DNA of 37,996 nt. Origin: JANNYA01 sp031409855 (GTDB taxonomy: Bacteria; Pseudomonadota; Gammaproteobacteria; Xanthomonadales; SZUA-5). Both the position numbers and the translations under genes were made by a program. The notes beneath the pieces were generated by a model. That model was given only the letters and a program-made list of their open reading frames with translations, ran no database searches and had not been told where the DNA came from. Where the stretch lies: assembly GCA_031409855.1 (NCBI GenBank), contig JANNYA010000209.1, positions 1 through 37,996 of the forward strand, in the 5' to 3' direction. Of this stretch, positions 8,877 to 15,702 are shown piece after piece (the stretch's first letter is position 1; each line of letters starts with the position of its first letter).

Positions 8877-10129
8877 GCACAGACCGCCGCGCACTGATTA
8901 CTCGCGAAGTGCTGGCTGCCATTCGCCTCGGTGAGGATTCCGGCTATGACTTCAAAGCGGTTTACGCGAAACCCGGGCGCGCCTTTGAACGTGTGGATTC
9001 GGTTGCAGACGATATCGCTGCATTCGCCAACAGCCGTGGTGGGCGATTGGTGTTGGGTGTTGATGATCGTCCGCGCACCGTAAGTGGAATTGACGCCGGC
9101 CAGATAGACGATTTGGAAAACGCGATACGCGATGTTGCGATGAACAAGATCTCGCCGGTTGCCTGGATCGAAACTTATCGCATTGAAGTGCCCAACAATC
9201 AGGGCGAAGCGAAGTTACTGCTGGTGGTTGACGTGCCGAAATCGCTTGAAGTACATCGCTCGCCGGGTGGCTATCGCCGCCGCTTTGGTGCCAGCCAGCG
9301 TGCGATGAGCACGGAAGAACTGTTTCGCCTCATGCAATCGCGCACCCAGGCGCGCAGCATTGGCTTTGACGAATTGCCGGTGCCGCGCACCACGGAAGCC
9401 GACTTAGATATCACACTCGCTGCACGTTTTGCTGCGAATGGCATGGGTGACGCGGCAAGTTGGCGCAAACTGCATTTGCTGACCGAAGACGACGACCACA
9501 CCGTACGCTTGTCGGTCGCCGCGAGCCTGACGGCTACCCTTGATCCGCAAGCCTATTTCCCCAGTGCCTACATTCAATGCGTACACTATCCAGAAAGTGA
9601 GCGCAGCGAAGGCGGGCAGCTGGATGCTTTCGATGCTTTTGGCACGCTAGACAGCCAAATCGATCAAGCGGTGAATTGGCTGCAAAGACGCATCAGCACA
9701 CCGGCGCAAAAACAGCCTTGGCGCACCGAACAGCCCGAATATGACAACTTGGCGCTGTTCGAGGCGATTGTGAATGCCGTGGTGCATCGGGACTACTCGA
9801 TTCGCGGCAGCCGTATTCGGTTACATCTGTTTCCAGATCGTTTGGAACTTTACGTTCCCGGCGCGCTGGCCAATACGCTGACCGTTGATGCACTCGATGC
9901 CCGCCAATACGTGCGCAATGATTTGATCGCCTCACTTTTGGGCCGCGTCACCGTGCGCGATGCGCGCAACTTTGGCGTGCGCCGCTATTTGGAACGCCGG
10001 GGCGATGGCGTACCGATGATTCTAGCGCGCAGCCTTGCTTTGTCCGGCCAGCGCCCGCGCTATGAAATGGTGGCGGAAGAGGAGTTGCGGTTGACGATCT
10101 TTGGGGCGTTCGGCAAGGACCGAAAATGA
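8873..10129 (+). CDS. AlbA_2 (Schlafen-like) DNA-binding plus HATPase_c_4 protein
   Basis: A 418-residue protein from the ATG at 8873, which overlaps the helicase stop by 4 nt. The N-terminal AlbA_2 domain shows EDSGYDFKAVY, a variant of the usual E-x-x-x-E/D-F-K entry, then DIAAFANSRGGRLVLGVDD. The C-terminal part has LFEAIVNAVVHRDYSIRGSRIRLHLFPDRLE, a GHKL-type ATP-binding N-box region of the HATPase_c_4 family. Such proteins are usually annotated as ATP-binding or transcriptional regulators and are frequent in defence islands; their biochemical role is poorly known. Its stop overlaps the next gene (rhuM) as ATGA, placing it firmly in the same operon. No defect was seen. Confidence 0.88.
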   Translation: MSTDRRALITREVLAAIRLGEDSGYDFKAVYAKPGRAFERVDSVADDIAAFANSRGGRLVLGVDDRPRTVSGIDAGQIDDLENAIRDVAMNKISPVAWIETYRIEVPNNQGEAKLLLVVDVPKSLEVHRSPGGYRRRFGASQRAMSTEELFRLMQSRTQARSIGFDELPVPRTTEADLDITLAARFAANGMGDAASWRKLHLLTEDDDHTVRLSVAASLTATLDPQAYFPSAYIQCVHYPESERSEGGQLDAFDAFGTLDSQIDQAVNWLQRRISTPAQKQPWRTEQPEYDNLALFEAIVNAVVHRDYSIRGSRIRLHLFPDRLELYVPGALANTLTVDALDARQYVRNDLIASLLGRVTVRDARNFGVRRYLERRGDGVPMILARSLALSGQRPRYEMVAEEELRLTIFGAFGKDRK

Positions 10130-10931
10130 CAAAAAACGTGGTAACACCAAGCGAACTGACTGCGGCACCCACAGGTCAGTTTTTGATCTACCGGGATGGT
10201 GCGAACGATCTGCGCGTGCGCTTAGACGGCGAAACCATCTGGCTTACGCAAAAACAAATTGCTGAGCTGTATCAAGTCAGCCCCAAAACCGTTAGCGAGC
10301 ATCTGCGCAACGTGGTCGCCGAGGAAGAATTGCAACCTGAACGAACCATCCGGAAATTCCGGATGGTTCGTTCAGAAACCCAAAGGCAGGTCGCGCGAAC
10401 GCTTGACCATTACAGTTTGGATATGGTTTTGGCGGTTGGCTATCGCGTGCGGTCGCATCGCGGGACGGCTTTCAGACAATGGGCGACCGCGCAACTAGGC
10501 GATTTGTTGACCAAAGGCTTTGTGCTGGACGACCAGCGGCTCAAAGATGGCCACACAATTGGACAAAGCTACTTTGATGAATTGCTTGAACGCATTCAGG
10601 GTATTCGCGCCTCTGAACGCATGTTCTACGACAAGATCAAGGAAGTTTTCACCACCAGCATTGATTACGACGCCAGTGATCGCACTAGCCAGCAGTTTTT
10701 TGCAACTGTGCAAAACAAGCTACATTGGGCCGCGCACGGGCATACGGCGGCCCAAGTTTTGGTTGAACGTATTGATGCTAGCAAACCGAATATGGGGTTA
10801 ACGGGATGGAAAATGCGCCCTCTGGTCCGATTCGCAAGACAGACATTAACGTTGGCAAAAACGTATTAAGTCACGAAGAAATCTTAGAGCTCAATCGCAT
10901 TGTGACGAGGTACTTGGATTTTACTGGGTGA
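10126..10931 (+). pseudogene. RhuM family protein, frameshifted and C-terminally truncated
   Basis: The first ~230 residues match the virulence RhuM family well: IYRDGANDLRVRLDGETIWL, TQKQIAELYQVSPKTVSEHL, then HYSLDMVLAVGYRVRSHRG and FRQWATAQL. These families occur with type I/III restriction loci; the function is unknown. In the reading frame as it stands the protein continues to a stop at 10867-10869, but after GLTGWK the residues are unrelated. The family continuation (APSGPIRKTDINVGKN, LSHEEILELNRIVTRYLDF) resumes in the frame shifted by one base, with the shift at the A-run near 10808-10813. It then stops abruptly at LDF, about 60 residues short, where methyltransferase-like sequence begins. 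So there are two lesions, a 1-nt indel and a deletion. The exact inverted repeat at 10337-10375 lies inside this gene. Confidence 0.82.
10337..10375. repeat. Perfect 39-nt palindrome inside rhuM (19-bp arms, 1-nt centre)
   Basis: The left arm CTGAACGAACCATCCGGAA (10337-10355) and the right arm 10357-10375 are exact reverse complements with a single A at 10356 between them. The stretch is coding: it yields PERTIRKFRMVRSE, which fits the RhuM family at that position, so it does not look like a late insertion. As RNA it would form a very strong stem with a minimal loop; as DNA it could extrude a cruciform. It lacks a T-tract, so it is not a standard terminator. Confidence 0.9.
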
Positions 10932-11101
10932 TTAGTTCGGCCTATAACGCCGAAATGTTGGCTGAGGCGATGTGCAAGCACTTAGGCTTTGACTACCAGT
11001 CGACACCCGAACACTGGTGGATGATGGGTCGATCAACCGAGTGGGATTATTTGTGCGTGACCACGTATTCCCCGCTTAGACCATATCGAAAATTGCATTA
11101 A
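10922..11101 (+). pseudogene. Fragment of a type III DNA methyltransferase (Mod-like), internal part only
   Basis: Immediately where RhuM similarity ends, a different frame opens with YWVISSAYNAEMLAEA, continues CKHLGFDYQSTPEHWWMMG and RSTEWDYLCVTT, then drifts into unrelated residues and a stop at 11099-11101. From memory of the family, this block matches the C-terminal half of Mod subunits of type III-like systems, which continue after VTT with a conserved segment absent here. There is no start codon or catalytic motif (no DPPY or FxGxG), so it cannot be functional. Position between rhuM and a Res remnant supports the Mod identity. Both ends are abrupt. Confidence 0.55.
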
Positions 11102-11126
11102 CTCAGTAAGGAGCTTAATTGCTCAT

Positions 11127-11369
11127 ATGCAGTATTTGCGAGGTAATGCTTTGGCTCGGCCGCAAGATAAAATGAAAAGGCGCTTTTTGGAAGCTCACTA
11201 CAAGGCTTTCGTTAAAATTAGAAATACTTTGGAACACATGAGTGAGGTGATTTATAATAATAGGATGCCTATCCAATTATCGTGCCTCCTGAAGGAGATA
11301 ATCATTAGTTCAGCTCCCTTGCTTAATTTAATGATACAGCCGCATTGCCCGCCGTCATGGTCGCTATAG
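11127..11369 (+). CDS. Small unknown ORF, 80 residues
   Basis: An open frame in the AT-richer segment that begins near 11075. An AAGGAG lies at 11107-11112, about 14 nt ahead of the ATG, slightly far for a ribosome site. The product is basic in its first half (RPQDKMKRRFLEAHYKAF) and hydrophobic in the middle (LSCLLKEIIISSAPLLNLM), with no recognised domain. Its base composition differs from the GC-richer flanks and matches the next gene, so the two probably arrived together. It could equally be a fragment of a larger gene or non-coding. Confidence 0.3.
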   Translation: MQYLRGNALARPQDKMKRRFLEAHYKAFVKIRNTLEHMSEVIYNNRMPIQLSCLLKEIIISSAPLLNLMIQPHCPPSWSL

Positions 11370-11390
11370 ATTAATATATTTTGGAAAAAT

Positions 11391-12326
11391 ATGACGAGAG
11401 TCATGAGCGCAAGCACAATTAGTCATCGTTTTCCCTCACAGAAGTGGGACGTCAGCTTTCGTCAAATGGATGACCTCTATGCTGATTTTGAGGCGCTTGG
11501 ACTTGGTAAGTTGGGGGCATCTAGAATTGGTGAATATAGAAAAGCATATCAATGGTTTGAGTCGATCCAAGGAAAGGACAAATCTCACCTTGACTTAGTA
11601 AAAATGGAGAAATTGCTCCATACATTGGTAGAATTCCAAGAATTACGCACGATAGTGGCGGCGGCACGTGGCGCAATAGATAAAGCACATTGGCATGCTC
11701 AACTCAAGACGCTCATTTCTGGACATCCATTTCCTGATTGTACTTCCCAGCAATCTTCAGCTCGAGATTTCCAATTTGAGTGTTATCTGGGTGCGGTATG
11801 TGCACTCAGCGGGTATAAGGTTCGGTTTGATGAGCCCGACGTCGTAGTCGAAGATGGATCATGCATCTTCGGACTTGCAGCAAAGCGCCCGAGGAATTTG
11901 AGAAAGATTGAGGCCAACTGTCGCAAAGCTGTTCACCAGATCGAGTGCTCAGGACGCTCAGGCTTAGTCGCCTTGGATTTGTCATTGTCCCTGTACCCAA
12001 AAAAGTGCATCAATACAAACGACGTTACCGGTGCCGTCGCATTGCTCGAAGCTGCCACACAAAATTTCGCTCAGCAAAACCTCACCTGGCTTACTAAAGT
12101 GTGCCAAAGCCACCACTCGTTTGGAGTGCTATTGACGATTCACCTTCCGGTGTTGATTTTTGACAGCCCGGTTCCGCGACTGGCCACATCGAAACGATGG
12201 GAAGTAATGCTTTTGTGCAGCCCTACCGATTCTCGCGTCAAATGGGGACTTGAATTTGCTAGTCGCTGTGAACTAGGCCTATTTGGTCCTCGATCCCCCA
12301 ACGAATTGGAAGAGTTCAATTCATAG
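11391..12326 (+). CDS. Putative PD-(D/E)XK-like restriction endonuclease family protein
   Basis: A 311-residue protein, AT-richer in codon choice than its neighbours. An N-terminal helical region (1-110) is followed by SARDFQFECYLGAVCALSGY (Glu130), DEPDVVV (Asp150) and FGLAAKRPRNL (Lys165), then KAVHQIECSGRSGLVALDLS. The spacing of an early helix Glu, an EPD, a strand ending in x-x-K-R and a following Q-containing helix resembles a PD-(D/E)XK nuclease core. The usual Glu two residues before Lys is Ala here, so activity is uncertain, although I recall related proteins sharing AAKR. The start could be ATG 11391 or 11403. No partner gene is evident except the small ORF before it. Function is inferred from fold pattern only. 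Confidence 0.55.
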   Translation: MTRVMSASTISHRFPSQKWDVSFRQMDDLYADFEALGLGKLGASRIGEYRKAYQWFESIQGKDKSHLDLVKMEKLLHTLVEFQELRTIVAAARGAIDKAHWHAQLKTLISGHPFPDCTSQQSSARDFQFECYLGAVCALSGYKVRFDEPDVVVEDGSCIFGLAAKRPRNLRKIEANCRKAVHQIECSGRSGLVALDLSLSLYPKKCINTNDVTGAVALLEAATQNFAQQNLTWLTKVCQSHHSFGVLLTIHLPVLIFDSPVPRLATSKRWEVMLLCSPTDSRVKWGLEFASRCELGLFGPRSPNELEEFNS

Positions 12327-12351
12327 CTTGTATCTACGAGCGTCCAAGTCA

Positions 12352-12477
12352 GTATGGTTCTTGGAAGCCTTTGGTGCCGACATCTTTTTCGACGATCAGA
12401 GTAAAAATGTCGCCTCAGCGCGTGCCAAAAAAGTTGCCAGCGCGCATGTGCCGCATGGGGTAGCTAATTCGCGGTGA
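12352..12477 (+). pseudogene. 3'-terminal scrap of a 5'-nucleotidase (PF06189-like) gene
   Basis: After the nuclease-like gene stops at 12326, one frame reads FLEAFGADIFFDDQSKNVASA and ends HVPHGVANSR before TGA at 12475-12477. This is the characteristic C-terminus of proteobacterial 5'-nucleotidases of the PF06189 type (LEAFGADIFFDDQ...GHVPHG). Only about 40 codons remain, with no start and no upstream body. It is a remnant left by deletion or carried in on a recombining fragment. Confidence 0.65.
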
Positions 12478-12478
12478 G

Positions 12479-12763
12479 CTAGCGCTGACAGAGTTCGACC
12501 AAGGCGTCCTCAAGCTTGGGGTAGCGGAAGCTAAATCCCTGATCGAGCGAGGTTTTGCAGCGGATTTCCGCGCCTTCGAGCAACAGCGGCGCGCGCTCGC
12601 CCCGCGCGACACGCATCTGTGGCTCGGGAATGCGAAAAATACTCGGCCGACGCACGGCTCGCGCTATGGCACCGATAAAATCGCGGTAGTTTGGTGCGTG
12701 CGGTGCCACCACATTGATCGCTCCGCGCCATCCAGATTCAGCGCTCCCGGTCAGCCAAGACAT
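12479..12763 (-). pseudogene. 3'-terminal fragment of a TIGR01777 (YfcH-like) NAD-dependent epimerase
   Basis: The minus strand reads GWRGAINVVAPHAPNYRDF, then AIARAVRRPSIFRIPEPQMR, a hydrophobic LLLEGAEI and FSFRYPKLEDALVELC. These match the C-terminal 90 residues of the TIGR01777 sugar-nucleotide epimerase family (ordinarily about 300 residues, NAD-binding TGxxGxxG at the N-terminus). Everything upstream is missing: beyond 12763 the sequence belongs to the type III Res fragment read on the other strand. The ATG at 12763 is in-frame by chance or an internal Met. Its stop lies 1 bp from the end of the 5'-nucleotidase scrap, so the two were probably natural convergent neighbours. Confidence 0.7.
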
Positions 12764-13580
12764 TTTGGTTGAAAGCCTGCTAACCGGTGGCCGGGAATTC
12801 CTAACGCCGCTGGGAACCCTAAAACAATACGAGCGCCCGGAGACTTATTTAGTCGATCAACTGATTCAACGCGATGAAATCGACTATGACCCACACGCGG
12901 ATTTGCTGGAGAATTTAAGCGGCCAAGTGATCGCCGAACTGCGCCGGTACCTCACAAATGAAGATGAAGTCCGCAATGTCGCCATGCACCATCGCCGAAC
13001 CTTGGCCGACCTCATCTGGCTGCAAATGCGTGAGCACAAGGTTGAAGACGAGGTTGAGTATATTCCCAGCATCGTCAAGGCCTACACCGTCCTGCGTGCG
13101 CAAACTCTGAATAGTGGCGATGGTCAGCTGCATCCATTTAGTCAGGACCCGCCAGCCGGTGTGCCCATTCGCAGACTGGTTTTCACCGGCTTTGAAAAAT
13201 GCTGCTTCAACGCGCAGAAGTTCGATTCCTTTGAGGGCGAGTTTCAGCTGGCGCGGCTATTGGAGCGTGATCCAGACGTGTTGAAATGGCTGAAGCCCGC
13301 GCACGGGCAATTTCGCATTATTTATGATGGCGGCAGAAACTATCACCCTGACTTTGTCGTGGAAACCCACACCGAACGCTTTGTCGTGGAGCTGAAGCGG
13401 GCAGACTGGGCAGAGGACGAACCGGTGCGGCGCAAAGCAAAAGCGGCGGCGCTGTGGTGTCATCATGCATCGCAACTGGTGACGGCAAAACCGTTTAGCT
13501 ATTTGCTGATCCCGCATCAGGGGTTTGGCCCGCAGTACACATTTGAAACACTGAGAGCGCAGTATGTGCAGAAAACCTAG
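12759..13580 (+). pseudogene. C-terminal part of a type III restriction enzyme Res subunit (nuclease domain)
   Basis: About 270 codons open without a proper start, beginning abruptly after the epimerase fragment. Residues LKQYERPETYLVDQLI, DYDPHADLLENLSGQVIAEL, LVFTGFEKCCFNAQKFDS and WLKPAHGQFRI lead into the nuclease core YHPDFVVET...FVVELKRADW, a clear PD-(D/E)XK site (Asp of PDF, ELK). This is the C-terminal third of Res, the ATPase/endonuclease of type III restriction. The helicase motor (Walker A, DEAH) is completely missing. The nuclease site itself is intact, so an orphan nuclease product cannot be excluded if an internal start is used, but fragment is the better call. Confidence 0.82.
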
Positions 13581-13607
13581 CCCGGTGCTTTGACCTAGCT
13601 TTTAGAA

Positions 13608-14567
13608 CTAAGCCGCCTTACTCGACCCATAGCCACGCAAACGCTTATACCTTCGTTCGGCGCGTTCGGCGTCTGAAAAGCTACCCAACACCTTCAGTTG
13701 CGACAATAACGCGGCTTTAAGCGTGGCGGCAATAACTTCGACGTTGCGGTGCGCGCCGCCGAGCGGTTCGGGCACGATTTCGTCGATTAAGCCCAAGGCT
13801 TTTAAACGCCCAGAGGTGATGCCCATCGCTTCAGCCGCGTCGCGCGCGTGTTCGGCGCTTTTCCACAAAATTGAGGCGCAGCCTTCTGGCGAAATAACGG
13901 AATAGGTGGCGTATTGCAGCATTAAGGTGACGTCACTGACGCCAATCGCAAGCGCGCCGCCGGAGCCACCTTCGCCGATCACGGTGGCAATAATGGGTAC
14001 GTTGAGTTCGCTGAGCGTCAGCAAATTGCGCGCAATCGCTTCCGATTGATTGCGCTCTTCCGCGCCAATGCCGGGATAAGCGCCGGGCGTGTCAATTAGG
14101 GTAATCAGCGGCAAATGAAAGCGCTCGGCCATTTGCATTAAGCGCAGTGCTTTGCGATAGCCCTCAGGGCGCGGCATGGCAAAGTTGCGCTTGACCTTTT
14201 GCTTGGTGTCGCGGCCTTTTTGCTGGCCCAAAACCACCACAGCATGGCCATCGATACGTGCTAAACCGCCGACGATGGCGGGATCGTCAGAAAAGCTGCG
14301 ATCCCCGGCCAGCTCGTGAAATTCGCTAAAAATCAGCGGAATTAGATCGAGCGCATGCGGCCGTAATGGGTGGCGGGACAGCTGTGCGGTTTGCCACGCC
14401 GTTAAATTTGCGAAGATTTCTTTGGTTTTCTGCGCGATTTTCTGTTGCAAGCCACGAATTTCAGCCTCGATATTGATGGCACTATCCAGGGCGTTCGCGC
14501 GCAGTTCGACGATTTTAGCCTCTAACTCGGCAATGGGCTGTTCAAAGTCAAGAAAATTGGGATTCAT
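13608..14567 (-). CDS. accA: Acetyl-CoA carboxylase carboxyltransferase subunit alpha
   Basis: A 319-residue subunit that, with AccD, transfers CO2 from carboxybiotin to acetyl-CoA to make malonyl-CoA, the first committed step of fatty acid synthesis. Seen are FLDFEQPIAELEAKIVELR, FHELAGDRSFSDDPAIVGG, GQQKGRDTK, MPRPEGYRKALRLM, DTPGAYPGIGAEERNQSEAI, IGEGGSGGALAIGV and SPEGCASILWK, all family hallmarks. The open frame extends to 14624 but ATG 14567 gives the conserved N-terminus. It marks the right core flank of the defence island. The style resembles Xanthomonadales AccA. Confidence 0.97.
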   Translation of the reverse strand: MNPNFLDFEQPIAELEAKIVELRANALDSAINIEAEIRGLQQKIAQKTKEIFANLTAWQTAQLSRHPLRPHALDLIPLIFSEFHELAGDRSFSDDPAIVGGLARIDGHAVVVLGQQKGRDTKQKVKRNFAMPRPEGYRKALRLMQMAERFHLPLITLIDTPGAYPGIGAEERNQSEAIARNLLTLSELNVPIIATVIGEGGSGGALAIGVSDVTLMLQYATYSVISPEGCASILWKSAEHARDAAEAMGITSGRLKALGLIDEIVPEPLGGAHRNVEVIAATLKAALLSQLKVLGSFSDAERAERRYKRLRGYGSSKAA

Positions 14568-14822
14568 GGGCGGAAACTCAAAAAGCAGATTCACGCATCG
14601 TAGACGGCGGCGCACGGATGTCAATTAAATTACGTGAAAAATTCGTTCAAAATATTTACAATTGCCGTGCTATTCTGAATCAAATCGCTACCGAATCAAA
14701 TTTTCGATGGAGTTTGGCTAGATTTTACGACTCATCAGATGCGGTATAGAAAAGCTCGGTTTGCCGCAATGCAACTTTCGGCTTCTCACTATTCATTTTT
14801 TACTACTCTCAAGGAGCCACCC

Positions 14823-15551
14823 ATGTTGACATCCCTCGTACTCGCCTCGGCGCTAACACTCGCCGCTAATAACAGCCAAATGCGTTCCATCGAAGCGATG
14901 GTACACATTGATAAAAGCGGCAAAGTGCAGCAGTTGGACTGGTTGCACCCCGAGCAAGTCAGCGACGCAATCGACGCTTTCCTGAAGCCCACCGTGCTTG
15001 CCGTCGAGTTTGAGCCTGCGCAGAAAAATGGCTTAGCCACCGACACTAAGGTATTACTAAATGTCGTCGTCGAAGCCGTTGAACGCGCGGATGGCCGCAG
15101 TCATCTAAGGTTTGTGACGGTAGAAAAAGCAGGGCCGCGAATGGTGCGCGCGCCGAGGGCCCAATACCCTGAAGAAATGTTGATGCGTGGCACCAGCGCC
15201 TATGTAATGTTGAGCCTGGAAATTGGAGCAGATGGGCTGCCGATTGAAGAGTCAATAGCACTTGCCAGCGATGCATCTCTGAAAGATGCCGCAAAGGTGA
15301 GGCAATTTTTCCGCAGTGCAAAACAGTCTTTGCGCAAAGCGCGCTTTGAACCCCTCGAAGATGTCGGCGGCGTAAAAATTGGCGGCGTATTCAACGTACC
15401 CTTTGTGTTTTGCATCAACAACTGCGATGCGATCAATGCTGAGGTTGCCAAATTGCGTGCCACACAGGTCCTGCTACCCAGTCCGCACAGCGACGTGAAA
15501 TTTGCCAGTATCAAGCAAAACACCCCACCCAAGGCTGCTTCTGGCAGCTAG
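14823..15551 (+). CDS. Secreted protein with TonB C-terminal-like domain
   Basis: About 242 residues from ATG 14823, which has a clear AAGGAG nine bases ahead; the longer frame from 14739 lacks one. The protein starts MLTSLVLASALTLAANN, a short signal peptide, then a region of mixed strands. Around residues 105-200 there is a TonB_C-like pattern: APRAQYPEEMLMRGTSAYV, MLSLEIGADGLPIEES, then RFEPL and a C-terminal FNVPFVFC. There is no N-terminal Pro-rich linker or anchoring helix typical of true TonB, so it is more likely one of the many periplasmic TonB_C-domain proteins of unknown role. It is transcribed divergently from accA, with 255 bp between them. Confidence 0.65.
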   Translation: MLTSLVLASALTLAANNSQMRSIEAMVHIDKSGKVQQLDWLHPEQVSDAIDAFLKPTVLAVEFEPAQKNGLATDTKVLLNVVVEAVERADGRSHLRFVTVEKAGPRMVRAPRAQYPEEMLMRGTSAYVMLSLEIGADGLPIEESIALASDASLKDAAKVRQFFRSAKQSLRKARFEPLEDVGGVKIGGVFNVPFVFCINNCDAINAEVAKLRATQVLLPSPHSDVKFASIKQNTPPKAASGS

Positions 15552-15702
15552 CGCGTGCTGATGGCTTTGGAAGAAAATTTTGACGACACTTAAAAATTTG
15601 TTAACGCGCCGCGCCACATGAACAGCCTTGCGCGCTTAGGTTGTAGACTTCGCCCTCCAGTGCGAGCCTAATCGGCTAACTAAAATTTAAGGGCAGCCGC
15701 TT

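Noticed and set aside
10800..10815. Programmed ribosomal frameshifting in rhuM
   Set aside because: The site is only a run of four A bases without a standard slippery heptamer, and the gene is also truncated downstream, so a decay mutation is simpler.
5820..13580. Intact insertion sequence or prophage driving the island
   Set aside because: No transposase, integrase or terminal inverted repeats could be read in any frame between ilvE and accA.
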